From CAZIKB01 sp964539665 (GTDB lineage Bacteria; Zhuqueibacterota; Zhuqueibacteria; Oceanimicrobiales; Oceanimicrobiaceae), in NCBI GenBank assembly GCA_964539665.1, contig CAZIKB010000012.1, positions 1 to 64,000 of the forward strand: a stretch of DNA of 64,000 bases, given 5' to 3'. The position numbers and the translations under genes were made by a program. Of this stretch, positions 7,436-16,294 are shown piece after piece. How positions within the stretch are numbered: position 1 is the first letter of the stretch; every line of letters starts with the position of its first letter. The notes beneath the pieces are model-generated. The model was not told the origin of the DNA and searched no databases. It was given only the letters and a program-made list of their open reading frames with translations.

Positions 7436-10132
7436 TTGAGTAAAAAACGTAGAGTTTTTCACGTAGCACGCGAATTACAAATTTCTAATGAAGCTGTGAT
7501 AGGTTTCCTTGGTAAAATGGACAAAACTATTCGCACACAAATGAGTGCAGTGTCTGATGAACTCTACGATGAAATATTAAATAAATACAAGCAAGATACC
7601 ATAGCACTCGATAGCGCTCCGGATTTACGTCAACGCCTGAAAGAGAGACAGATGTTGGAAGAGTTACGCAGGAATAAAGCTCGAATTGAACTCGAAGAGC
7701 GACTGAAGTTTGCTACCAAATTGGCTGAAGAACGGCCAAAGAAAATAAAAGAAGCAAAAGAAATTGAAAAGAATAAACAGAAAACTCAAAAAGTAAAAGC
7801 TGAAAAGGCCATAGAACAAGAAGTAATTAAAATTGGTCGAAAGCAGACAAGAGAAGAACCTTCAGTAGTTGAGATAATTTCCAGAGCCAAAAAGGAGATT
7901 GATAAACAGAAGCAAGTTTCTGAAGACAAGAGAGAGCAAGTTGCAGAAAAAGCAAAAAAGGAAAAGAAGACAACAAAAAAAGCCACAGAAGTAACAGAAA
8001 AGTTGCAGACTGAATCAGCGAAAAAACAAAAAATAAAAAAAGGTGCTGAAGTAACCTCTGAAGTTGAGGCCATTGTTACCGAACTCAGCCTGGAAGAAGG
8101 AAAGGTTTCAAAAGATAAGATTGTAAAAGAAAAAGAAGTTAAGAAAGAAGAAGAAAAAGCAAAAACAAAAGAGGGCACTCCTGCAAAAACCAAAGCTGCG
8201 GATTCTAAGGAAAGCGTTAAACGAAAGACTAAAAAGAAAAAGAAACGAAAAATAAGCGAAGCAGAAATTGAAGAATCTATTCGACAAACTCTGGCAGCCA
8301 TGGATGAGAGTAAGCCAAAACGTCGAAAAAGAAAATCAAAAGACGCCCTGGATGAGGTCGAGGATGATGAAAATCAAGAAGTTATAAAGGTTAACGAATT
8401 TATCTCAGCCTCTGAGTTGGCAGACTTGCTAAATGAAGAACCTACTGAAGTTATTAAAAAATGCTTAGAATTAGGAATGATGGTTTCGATTAATCAAAGA
8501 TTAGATATAGATACAATCGTAGCTGTGGCTGATGAGTTTGGATTTGACGTTGAAATTGTCCAGGATTACGGAGCTGACCTAATAGACAAAGGCATTGACA
8601 AGGATTTAGATGAAGAAGGGGCTGAACCACGTGCTCCTGTAGTAACAATTATGGGTCACGTTGATCATGGTAAAACATCGCTGCTAGATCATATCAGGAA
8701 AAGTAATATAATAGCTGGCGAGGCAGGAGGGATTACCCAACATATTGGTGCCTATGAAGTTGCAGTCAATGGACGCGAGATTACGTTTCTGGACACACCT
8801 GGTCATGAGGCGTTTACAGCCATGCGTGCTCGTGGTGCTCAAGTTACTGATTTAGTTATTCTTATAGTTGCCGCGGACGATGGGGTGAAACCACAAACCA
8901 CTGAAGCTATAAATCACGCAACAGCCGCAGGGGTTCCTATTGTTGTAGCAATAAATAAAATTGATAAACCGAATGCTAATGTAGAACGTGTTAAAAAGCA
9001 GCTTTCTGAGAAAAATATCTTAATTGAAAGCTGGGGCGGGAAATATCAATGTATCGAAATATCTGCTAAAAAAGGCGAGGGAGTGGATAAGCTTTTAGAC
9101 ATGATAATCCTGGAAGCAGATGTCCTTGAACTGAAAGCAAACCCAAATCGCCCTGCCCGTGGTATAATAATTGAATCAAAATTAGATAAAGGTAAAGGCC
9201 CAGTAGCGTCTGTATTAGTTCAGAGCGGAACATTAAAGGTAGGTAGTCTTTTTATTGCAGGTCAATTTAGTGGGAAAGTTCGAGCCATGTATAACGAACG
9301 CAAACAGAAAGTGTTAGTGGCACCTCCATCGACACCTGTGCAAGTTGTTGGCTTTGAAGGAGTCCCACAGGCAGGTGATGTATTTGTTGTAATGCAATCA
9401 GAAAGAGAAGTTCGGGAAATAAGCGCAAAACGTCAGCAGTTAAAAAGAGAACAAGACTTTCGTCGTCAGAAACATATCACATTAGATCAGATCTCTCAAC
9501 ATATTAAATATGGTGAAGTAAAAGAATTGAATTTAATCTTGAAGGCTGATGTTGACGGCTCAATTGAAGCCCTGTGTGATTCGCTCATGACACTATCTAA
9601 TGAAGAAGTGGCTGTTAATGTAATTCATAAAGCGGTTGGCGGTATTTCTGAATCAGATGTATTATTAGCAACTGCATCCCAGGCAATAATTATTGGTTTT
9701 CAAATCAGGCCCACTCTAAATGCTCGAGAATTAGCGGAAAAGGAAAATATTGATATTCGTTTATATAAAGTAATTTATGACGCTGTAGATGATGTTAAAT
9801 CTGCATTAGAAGGTTTATTAGAACCTGAAGTTACCGAAGATGTAACCTCGACAGTTGAAGTACGTGAAACTTTTAAAGTGCCTAAAATGGGATTGATTGC
9901 AGGATGTTACGTTCTTTCTGGAAAAGTTTTACGAAATGATTTGACCAAGGTTTTTAGAGACGACAAGTTACTTAATGAATCGAAAATTGGTTCATTAAAA
10001 CGATTTAAAGATGATGTTCGTGAAGTTGCCGCCGGATTTGAATGCGGCATTGGATTAGACGGCTTTGATGATATAAAAGTTGGCGATATTCTGGAAACTT
10101 ATAAGCAAGTCAAAACGGCTCGAAAACTTTAA
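7436..10132 (+). CDS. infB: Translation initiation factor IF-2
   Basis: I prefer the TTG at 7436 (protein starts SKKRRVFHVARELQ) because GGAG at 7423-7426 lies 9 bp upstream. The in-frame ATG at 7421 contains that SD and has none of its own. Domains: IF2_N (~1-50), a Lys/Glu-rich low-complexity linker (~60-310), a second IF2_N (~320-375), and the GTPase with G1 GHVDHGKT near 406, DTPGHE and NKID. Beta-barrel domain II, domain III and the C-terminal fMet-tRNA-binding domain complete it. It places initiator tRNA on the 30S subunit and drives subunit joining. About 898 aa, normal for a long-linker IF-2. Confidence 0.96.
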   Translation: MSKKRRVFHVARELQISNEAVIGFLGKMDKTIRTQMSAVSDELYDEILNKYKQDTIALDSAPDLRQRLKERQMLEELRRNKARIELEERLKFATKLAEERPKKIKEAKEIEKNKQKTQKVKAEKAIEQEVIKIGRKQTREEPSVVEIISRAKKEIDKQKQVSEDKREQVAEKAKKEKKTTKKATEVTEKLQTESAKKQKIKKGAEVTSEVEAIVTELSLEEGKVSKDKIVKEKEVKKEEEKAKTKEGTPAKTKAADSKESVKRKTKKKKKRKISEAEIEESIRQTLAAMDESKPKRRKRKSKDALDEVEDDENQEVIKVNEFISASELADLLNEEPTEVIKKCLELGMMVSINQRLDIDTIVAVADEFGFDVEIVQDYGADLIDKGIDKDLDEEGAEPRAPVVTIMGHVDHGKTSLLDHIRKSNIIAGEAGGITQHIGAYEVAVNGREITFLDTPGHEAFTAMRARGAQVTDLVILIVAADDGVKPQTTEAINHATAAGVPIVVAINKIDKPNANVERVKKQLSEKNILIESWGGKYQCIEISAKKGEGVDKLLDMIILEADVLELKANPNRPARGIIIESKLDKGKGPVASVLVQSGTLKVGSLFIAGQFSGKVRAMYNERKQKVLVAPPSTPVQVVGFEGVPQAGDVFVVMQSEREVREISAKRQQLKREQDFRRQKHITLDQISQHIKYGEVKELNLILKADVDGSIEALCDSLMTLSNEEVAVNVIHKAVGGISESDVLLATASQAIIIGFQIRPTLNARELAEKENIDIRLYKVIYDAVDDVKSALEGLLEPEVTEDVTSTVEVRETFKVPKMGLIAGCYVLSGKVLRNDLTKVFRDDKLLNESKIGSLKRFKDDVREVAAGFECGIGLDGFDDIKVGDILETYKQVKTARKL

Positions 10133-10161
10133 ATTATCAATGCAGTTCAATACAAAATACA

Positions 10162-10443
10162 ATGATAATCGGAGTTTGCAGAGTCGAAATATTTGTACCC
10201 GAGAGTAGTTCGTTGAAATCTAAAAGATTTGTTCTAAATAGCATCAAGCAAAAAATTCGCAATAAATTTAATGTATCCGTCGCCGAAGTAGACAATAATG
10301 ACAAATGGCAAAGGATATCGTTGGGAATAGCGATGATATCCAATGAACGCAAATTTGTCGATAAGACCATGGGTGAGATTTTTAAAATTATTGACGGAGA
10401 TGGGCGAATGGAAATACTAAATCACCTTATAGAAGTATATTGA
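10162..10443 (+). CDS. ylxP: DUF503 family protein (YlxP-like)
   Basis: 93 aa covering the whole DUF503 family. Marks are an N-terminal strand MIIGVCRVEIFVPES, SLKSKRFVLNSIKQKI and a central NVSVAEVD. These small ferredoxin-fold proteins sit between infB and rbfA in many bacteria and are thought to act in ribosome biogenesis, though the biochemical role is not settled. It starts 29 bp after infB and ends 17 bp before the preferred rbfA start. Gene identity is firm, function is not. Confidence 0.88.
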   Translation: MIIGVCRVEIFVPESSSLKSKRFVLNSIKQKIRNKFNVSVAEVDNNDKWQRISLGIAMISNERKFVDKTMGEIFKIIDGDGRMEILNHLIEVY

Positions 10444-10447
10444 AATC

Positions 10448-10473
10448 ATGGTTGAGTATAATGGTTGAGTATA
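10448..10473 (+). repeat. 13-bp tandem duplication at the rbfA start
   Basis: ATGGTTGAGTATA occurs twice head-to-tail (10448-10460 and 10461-10473). Each copy begins with ATG. The first ATG is out of frame and stops after six codons; the second is the likely rbfA start. Confidence 0.9.
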
Positions 10474-10850
10474 AAAGATCACGTCGGGTGGCCGAGCTCA
10501 TTCGTGAAGAAATCAGTCAAATAATAACTCAGAAACTGAAAGATCCGCTAATAGGCATGACCACGGTAACTACAATAAAACTCACAGACGATCTTAAATC
10601 TGCTCGAGTTTATGTGGGCATAATGGGCGATGAAAAAACCAAAAAAAATGGGTTGCGCGGATTAGAACGAGCTACAAAATGGATCAGAGTTGAACTGGCG
10701 AAGCGTATGGATTTAAAATATATCCCTAATCTAAATTTCATTTATGATGAAACATTCGAGTATGCAGATAACATTGAGTCTTTGATAAATAAAATTAAAA
10801 AAGAAGATGACAAACCAACAACCACTAACCCTTCAACAATCGATTCCTGA
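10461..10850 (+). CDS. rbfA: 30S ribosome-binding factor RbfA
   Basis: From ATG 10461 the protein is ~129 aa and starts VEYKRSRRVAELIREEISQII, the normal RbfA N-terminus. A longer reading from TTG 10440, overlapping the ylxP stop, is possible but adds seven unconserved residues. The single KH-like domain carries DPLIGMTTVTTIKLTDDLKS and RMDLKYIPNLNFIYDE. RbfA matures 16S rRNA and helps release 30S assembly factors, notably at low temperature. A 13-bp duplication surrounds the start codon, and no clear SD is visible, so its translation may be coupled to ylxP. truB overlaps the end by 44 bp. Confidence 0.93.
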   Translation: MVEYKRSRRVAELIREEISQIITQKLKDPLIGMTTVTTIKLTDDLKSARVYVGIMGDEKTKKNGLRGLERATKWIRVELAKRMDLKYIPNLNFIYDETFEYADNIESLINKIKKEDDKPTTTNPSTIDS

Positions 10851-11529
10851 GAGACCTTCTTTATTAGATTTTGAAAAAGGGCAAATTATTAATATAAATA
10901 AGCCAGAAGGGTGGTCGTCATTTGATGTCGTAAGAAAAATTCGTTATCATATACATGTTAAAAAAATTGGCCATGCTGGAACTTTAGATCCTTTTGCCAG
11001 CGGAGTGTTATTGATTTGTACTGGAAAGGCAACAAAAAGAGTACAGGAATTAATGAATTATGATAAGGAATATTGGGCACACATTGAACTTGGGAAAACT
11101 ACCGATACCTATGATATAACCGGAAAAGTACAAAAGCAAAATTCTCCTCCCCATGTTATAATTGATGAGATAAAAGAGATATGCTACCGCTTTAAAGGAG
11201 AAATATATCAGATCCCTCCCATGTTTTCTGCGATAAAAATAAATGGTAAAAGATTATATAAACTTGCGCGTAAGGGTTTAACTGTTAAACGAAATCCCCG
11301 TAAAGTCAAAATATTTGAGATTGAAGTGTTGGATTTCGAAAATCCATATATTACATTAAAAGTGATTTGTTCAAAAGGAACATATATACGCGCATTAGCT
11401 AACGATATTGGCGAAATGGTGGGATGTGGCGCTTATTTAAAATCGTTAATCCGCACCAGAATCGGACCTTACGATATTGAATCAGCAAGTTCTATTTCTG
11501 ATTTCACACAGCAATTTAAATTTCAATGA
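10807..11529 (+). CDS. truB: tRNA pseudouridine(55) synthase TruB
   Basis: 240 aa. NKPEGWSSFDVV (residues ~31-42) and the catalytic motif GHAGTLDPFASGVLLI (~57-72, with the active Asp) identify TruB. CSKGTYIRALANDIG near 196-210 is the second family block. It converts U55 of the T-loop in tRNAs to pseudouridine. The ATG is preceded by AAGAAG and overlaps rbfA by 44 bp; no closer Met exists before the conserved start. The protein lacks a long C-terminal PUA extension. Confidence 0.95.
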   Translation: MTNQQPLTLQQSIPERPSLLDFEKGQIININKPEGWSSFDVVRKIRYHIHVKKIGHAGTLDPFASGVLLICTGKATKRVQELMNYDKEYWAHIELGKTTDTYDITGKVQKQNSPPHVIIDEIKEICYRFKGEIYQIPPMFSAIKINGKRLYKLARKGLTVKRNPRKVKIFEIEVLDFENPYITLKVICSKGTYIRALANDIGEMVGCGAYLKSLIRTRIGPYDIESASSISDFTQQFKFQ

Positions 11530-11539
11530 ATTCATATTA

Positions 11540-12466
11540 ATGCAAGTTTTTTGGGATATTAATAATATAATAAGAAATGAAAACAGTATTTTGACTGTTG
11601 GTACGTTTGATGGGATTCATTTGGGTCATCAATTTATTCTTAAAGAATTGAAGATTAGAGCTGCCAATAGGGGAGCTCAAACCACATTGGTTACTTTTAA
11701 ACCCCATCCTCAACTGGTACTTAAAACTCCCAATAAACCTGGCTTGCTAATATTAACAACAATTGAAGAAAAGATTGAAATATTGCAAAGCCTGAGCATC
11801 AATCGTTTAGTGGTAATAGAGTTTACAAAAGAATTCTCAAACACATCATCATTCAATTTTGTAAGAAAGATATTATTTGAAAAAATTGGATTTTGCGAGA
11901 TTGTCCTTGGTCACGATCATGCGTTTGGTAAAAATCGGACTGGCGACATTGACACTGTCAGAAGTTTAGGAAAAGAATTGAGTTTCTCTGTTGCTGAACT
12001 CCCGGCATACAATGTAAATGGAGCTGTAGTGAGCAGTACATTAATTCGATCTATGCTTAAATCAGGCAATGTAAAAGAATCAAATAACGCCTTGGGCCGT
12101 AATTACCTCTTCAGCGGTGAAGTAGTAAAAGGAGATGACAGGGGCAGAAGTTTAAACTTCCCCACGGCAAATATTAAACCGGACTCGCGAGACAAATTGA
12201 GACCCGGTGATGGAGTATACGCCGGTTATGTACACCTTGGAAATGAAAAATTCAAAGGAATGATGAATATTGGAATGAAACCAACTTTCAATTCCTCGCA
12301 GCGTTCCATGGAAGTAAATATTTTTGACTTCAATAAAAATATTTATGGAGAAAAACTCACGATTGAGTTTGTAGACAGAATTCGGGATGAAATTCGTTTT
12401 TCAAATGCTGACGAATTATCAAAGCAATTATATAAAGATAAAGAAAAAAGTTTAAATATACTTTAA
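11540..12466 (+). CDS. ribF: Bifunctional riboflavin kinase/FAD synthetase RibF
   Basis: From ATG 11540 the protein (308 aa) starts MQVFWDIN. An extension from TTG 11477 would lie inside truB and is not conserved. The N-terminal FAD synthetase half has LTVGTFDGIHLGHQ (~20-33) and LGHDHAFGKNRTGD. The C-terminal flavokinase has GDDRGRSLNFPTAN near 186-199 and GMMNIG. It makes FMN and then FAD from riboflavin with ATP. It starts 10 bp after truB and is followed 17 bp later by rpsO, its usual neighbour. Confidence 0.95.
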   Translation: MQVFWDINNIIRNENSILTVGTFDGIHLGHQFILKELKIRAANRGAQTTLVTFKPHPQLVLKTPNKPGLLILTTIEEKIEILQSLSINRLVVIEFTKEFSNTSSFNFVRKILFEKIGFCEIVLGHDHAFGKNRTGDIDTVRSLGKELSFSVAELPAYNVNGAVVSSTLIRSMLKSGNVKESNNALGRNYLFSGEVVKGDDRGRSLNFPTANIKPDSRDKLRPGDGVYAGYVHLGNEKFKGMMNIGMKPTFNSSQRSMEVNIFDFNKNIYGEKLTIEFVDRIRDEIRFSNADELSKQLYKDKEKSLNIL

Positions 12467-12483
12467 AACAAATTGGAGGTGCA

Positions 12484-12753
12484 ATGCCATTAACTAGCGA
12501 GCAAAAGAAAGAAATAATTGTAAAGTATGGTGATCATGAAAATGATGCAGGTAAAGCAGAAGTTCAAATTGCAATGCTGACTAAAAGAATCAACGAACTA
12601 AATCCACATTTTAATAACCACAAAAAGGACCACCATTCCAGAACAGGGTTATTAAAAATGGTCGGCAGACGAAGAAGGCTACTTGATTACCTGGTCCAAA
12701 AGGATATTTCTCGATATAGAGTAATAATTAAAGAATTAGGCATTAGACGATAA
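12484..12753 (+). CDS. rpsO: 30S ribosomal protein S15
   Basis: 89 aa, full length. The conserved helices include AEVQIAMLTKRINEL and HHSRTGLLKMVGRRRRLL. S15 binds the central domain of 16S rRNA and starts platform assembly. A strong TTGGAGGTG ribosome-binding site lies just before the ATG. It precedes pnp, the classic rpsO-pnp pair. Confidence 0.97.
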   Translation: MPLTSEQKKEIIVKYGDHENDAGKAEVQIAMLTKRINELNPHFNNHKKDHHSRTGLLKMVGRRRRLLDYLVQKDISRYRVIIKELGIRR

Positions 12754-12772
12754 AATCAGGCAAGATTGTAAA

Positions 12773-12803
12773 CATTCTTGCACCACAGGGGGACTCAGGA
12801 ATG
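12773..12803 (+). promoter_or_regulatory. Stem-loop in the rpsO-pnp intergenic leader
   Basis: CATTCTTG (12773-12780) pairs with CAGGAATG (12796-12803), with one G-U pair and a 15-base loop. It lies ~40 bp upstream of the pnp start. In E. coli an RNase III-cleaved stem in this position controls pnp; a similar role here is inference. Confidence 0.4.
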
Positions 12804-12843
12804 AAGCCGTTTAAAGTCGTTGTATGAAAGGAGTAAAAATATA

Positions 12844-14925
12844 ATGATTCATGTTGAAGAATTAATACTTGATGAAAAAAAGTATATTGCCGAAACTGGT
12901 AAAATGGCCAGGCAGGCAGATGGAGCAGTAATATTGACATTAGGTGAAACGATGGTGTTAGTTACCGCAGTGGGAGCTACTGAACCATCAGAACATTTGG
13001 ACTTTTTCCCATTATCCGTTGATTATCGTGAAAAAGCTTATTCTGCTGGTAAAATTCCAGGTGGCTTTTTCAAACGGGAAGGCCGTCCAAGTGAAAATGA
13101 AATTCTTAGCTCAAGATTAATCGATCGAAGCATTCGTCCACTTTTTGCAAATGGTTATAAAAATGAAGTACAAATTTTAATTTCTGTATTATCTGTTGAT
13201 AAAAAAAATTATCCAGATGTTTTAGGAATTACCGGAGCGTCGATTGCGCTTATGTTATCGGACATACCTTTTAACGAGCCCATTGCTGGTGCACGAGTCG
13301 GCCGAGTGAAGGGTGAATTTATATTCAATCCCACATTCCCTGAACTTGTAGAAAGTGATTTGGAATTAATAATAGCTGCAGGTCAGGATTCAATTGTTAT
13401 GGTTGAAGGTGAGGCAAGTGAACTAAGCGAATCTGAAATGCTCGACGCACTCCAATTTGGTCATGAAAGAATTCAAGCGTTGTTGAAAATGCAAACTGAA
13501 TTAGTTGCGAAAGCTGGTAAAACAAAAAGAGAGTTTATACCTGTCGAATTATCAAAAGAAATAGAACAAAAGATTAGTGAAATAGTCACACCTCGTTTGA
13601 ATGAGATTTTAAATATTTCGGAGAAGAAAGAAAGAAAACAGGCAAGTAAAGCATTAACAGATGAAACAATAGAAGCAATTATAGAGCAAGCCCCGGATTC
13701 TGAAAAAATCATTGTCGAGAAAATTCATGATATTGAAAAAGAAATTGTTAGACACAAGACCGTAAATGAAGGCACACGCATCGATGGGCGGGGATTGGAT
13801 GATATACGACCTATTACCTGTGAAGTGGGATTGCTTCCAAGAGTACATGGATCTGCGCTATTTACACGCGGACAAACCCAGGCATTAGCAGCAACCACTC
13901 TGGGCACCAAGATGGATGAGCAAAAAATGGATGCATTAGAAGGCGAATTTTGGAAAAGCTACATGCTTCATTATAATTTCCCACCATTTTGTGTTGGCGA
14001 AATTCGACCAATGCGTGGCACTGGTCGTCGTGAAATCGGTCATGGGAATCTGGCCGAACGTTCTATTAAACCATCCATGCCAGCAGACGGGGTATTTCCA
14101 TATACGGTTAGAGTTGTATCAGATATCCTGGAATCTAATGGCTCATCATCTATGGCAACAGTATGCGCAGGAACATTAGCTTTAATGGATGCAGGTGTAC
14201 CTCTTAAAACGCCGATCGCAGGTATCGCGATGGGATTGATAAAAGAAGGGGATAAGTATTGTATTCTAACTGATATTTTAGGTGACGAAGATCATTTAGG
14301 AGATATGGATTTTAAAGTAGCAGGCTCCCAAAATGGCATAACAGGTTTTCAAATGGATATTAAAATCAAAGGAATCCCAACCAATGTATTAGGAGAAGCA
14401 CTGGCCAAAGCTAAAGATGCTCGATTAAAAATATTAGAAATAATGAATCAAACTCTGGAAACTCCCAGAGAAAATCTTTCGCCGCATGCGCCAAGAATTA
14501 CTTCTATCAATGTTGGTGTTGAAAATATAGGACTTATTATCGGGCCGGGAGGTAAAACGATTCGTGATATAACAGATAAAACCGGCGCTACCATAAATAT
14601 TGAAGAAGATGGTACAGTAATTATTGCATCAACAGATTCTGAGAAAGCGCAAAAGGCAAAAAGTATGATAGAAGCGTTAATTCAGGAGCCTGAGCCAGGG
14701 GAAACTTATCTTGGGAAAGTAAAGAAAATAACAAATTTTGGTGCGTTCGTAGAAATATTACCAGGAAAAGAAGGCCTGCTGCATATCTCAGAAATTGAGC
14801 ATCACAGAATCAGCAGAGTTGAAGACGTTCTTAAAGTTGGAGACGAAGTTGAAGTAAAACTGTTAAAAATAGACCCAAATGGAAAGTTTGACTTGAGCAG
14901 AAAAGCGCTATTAAGCAAAGATTAG
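12844..14925 (+). CDS. pnp: Polyribonucleotide nucleotidyltransferase (PNPase)
   Basis: ATG 12844 follows an ideal GAAAGGAG; an in-frame TTG at 12820 would put that SD inside the gene. The 693 aa hold two RNase PH domains (~1-220 and ~315-550), the second with FPPFCVGEIRPMRGTGRREIGHG. An alpha-helical linker separates them. A KH domain follows (GLIIGPGGKTIRDI, ~560), then an S1 domain (~620-690). It degrades RNA 3'-5' by phosphorolysis and works in the degradosome. It follows rpsO in the conserved operon. Full length, no anomalies. Confidence 0.97.
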   Translation: MIHVEELILDEKKYIAETGKMARQADGAVILTLGETMVLVTAVGATEPSEHLDFFPLSVDYREKAYSAGKIPGGFFKREGRPSENEILSSRLIDRSIRPLFANGYKNEVQILISVLSVDKKNYPDVLGITGASIALMLSDIPFNEPIAGARVGRVKGEFIFNPTFPELVESDLELIIAAGQDSIVMVEGEASELSESEMLDALQFGHERIQALLKMQTELVAKAGKTKREFIPVELSKEIEQKISEIVTPRLNEILNISEKKERKQASKALTDETIEAIIEQAPDSEKIIVEKIHDIEKEIVRHKTVNEGTRIDGRGLDDIRPITCEVGLLPRVHGSALFTRGQTQALAATTLGTKMDEQKMDALEGEFWKSYMLHYNFPPFCVGEIRPMRGTGRREIGHGNLAERSIKPSMPADGVFPYTVRVVSDILESNGSSSMATVCAGTLALMDAGVPLKTPIAGIAMGLIKEGDKYCILTDILGDEDHLGDMDFKVAGSQNGITGFQMDIKIKGIPTNVLGEALAKAKDARLKILEIMNQTLETPRENLSPHAPRITSINVGVENIGLIIGPGGKTIRDITDKTGATINIEEDGTVIIASTDSEKAQKAKSMIEALIQEPEPGETYLGKVKKITNFGAFVEILPGKEGLLHISEIEHHRISRVEDVLKVGDEVEVKLLKIDPNGKFDLSRKALLSKD

Positions 14926-14982
14926 TGCAAACTTTTTATAATATATTTTACAAGTGTACATCACGAATAGATTCAGTAATTT

Positions 14983-16239
14983 ATGTGTCCAGTTCAAGCA
15001 AATTTTAATAAGACGCAATTAAAAAGCGGGATTCGAGTCGTGACCGAGCGAATCCCCCATATTCGCTCAATTTCGATTGGAGCATGGTTATTTGCAGGTT
15101 CAAGAGATGAAACTTGGGAGAACAACGGTCTATCTCATTTTATTGAACACATGATGTTCAAAGGGACTGAAACTCGAAATGCGTTTGAAATTGCTGAAAG
15201 TTTAGAAGCCGTTGGGGGACTTTTAAATGCATTTACAGGCAAGGAGTTAACTTGCTACTATGCGCATATATTAGATGAGCATTTACCTATTGCTGTTGAT
15301 GTAATTGCAGATATTTTAGTTAATTCTGTAATTGACCAAAATGAGATGAAGAAGGAAAAAAATGTAATCTTAGAAGAATTAAATACTTTAGAAGAAACCC
15401 CTGAAGAGTTAATTCATGATTTATTTTTAAAGGATTTATTTCCTGACAACCCGTTAGGCTTACCAACAATCGGTAAACGGGAAAACATCTCAAATTTTAA
15501 AAGACAAAATGTTTTAGATTACTTAGGTAAAAATTATACCTGTGAAAGGATGATTATTGCTGCTGCTGGTAATTTAGAACATGAAAAAGTAGTTCAATTA
15601 GTTGAAGATAAATTTCAAAATTATAAAAATACAGGTCAGAATATATATGCACCACCATCAAAACCACACCAGGGAACAAATGTTGTTGAAAATGGCTCTA
15701 TTCAAGCCCATGTTTGCCTTGGAACACATACATATTCTTATCGAGACCAAAAGAAGTTTGGCCTGTTGATTCTCAATACTCTTCTTGGTAGCGGTATGAG
15801 TTCCCGGTTGTTTCAAAATATCAGAGAAAAATATGGGCTGGCATATTCAGTATATTCATATATCGATTTTTTTGTTGATACGGGTCTTTTTGGTGTGTAC
15901 ATTGGAACCGACAAGAAAAAAATTAATGAATCAATAGAATTGATCAATAAAGAACTTCAACAGCTAATGCAAAATACCGTTTCAACCAAAGAACTGCAAC
16001 GAACAAAATCTCAACTAAAAGGGAACTTAATGTTAGGCTTAGAGAGTGCAGCAAGCCGTATGAATAGATTGGCGAAGATGGAAATCTATTTACAAGAATA
16101 CTTTACGTTAGATGACACTTTAAGTGAAATTGAAAAAGTTACACAAAGTGATATTATTGAAATTGCCAATGAACTATTTGAACAAGACAGAATTTCTACC
16201 ACTGTTCTAATGCCGAAAAAAAATGAGAATGTGAAATAG
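14983..16239 (+). CDS. M16-family zinc peptidase (processing-peptidase-like)
   Basis: 418 aa with both halves of the M16 fold. The inverted zinc motif HFIEH is at residues 52-56, and the distal Glu ligand region is KNVILEELNTLEETPEE (~127-143). The C-terminal half has the R/Y motif region GLAYSVYSYIDFF. One-chain bacterial M16B enzymes of this size resemble mitochondrial processing peptidase beta and Bacillus MlpA; they degrade peptides. It lies 57 bp after pnp. Bacillus also has an M16 gene (mlpA/ymxG) downstream of pnpA, so the linkage is old. No signal peptide, so cytoplasmic. Confidence 0.9.
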   Translation: MCPVQANFNKTQLKSGIRVVTERIPHIRSISIGAWLFAGSRDETWENNGLSHFIEHMMFKGTETRNAFEIAESLEAVGGLLNAFTGKELTCYYAHILDEHLPIAVDVIADILVNSVIDQNEMKKEKNVILEELNTLEETPEELIHDLFLKDLFPDNPLGLPTIGKRENISNFKRQNVLDYLGKNYTCERMIIAAAGNLEHEKVVQLVEDKFQNYKNTGQNIYAPPSKPHQGTNVVENGSIQAHVCLGTHTYSYRDQKKFGLLILNTLLGSGMSSRLFQNIREKYGLAYSVYSYIDFFVDTGLFGVYIGTDKKKINESIELINKELQQLMQNTVSTKELQRTKSQLKGNLMLGLESAASRMNRLAKMEIYLQEYFTLDDTLSEIEKVTQSDIIEIANELFEQDRISTTVLMPKKNENVK

Positions 16240-16294
16240 AATGATAAGTTGCACGCCTGAATCTACATTAAAACAAGTTTAATCGCATGAAGGC

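Noticed and set aside
7786..8301. 171-codon open frame antisense to the infB linker, rich in Phe/Ser
   Set aside because: It is the complement of the Lys/Glu-rich linker of IF-2; the composition is an artefact of AAA/GAA codons.
10448..10468. ATG 10448 as the rbfA start
   Set aside because: Out of frame with rbfA; it stops after six codons.
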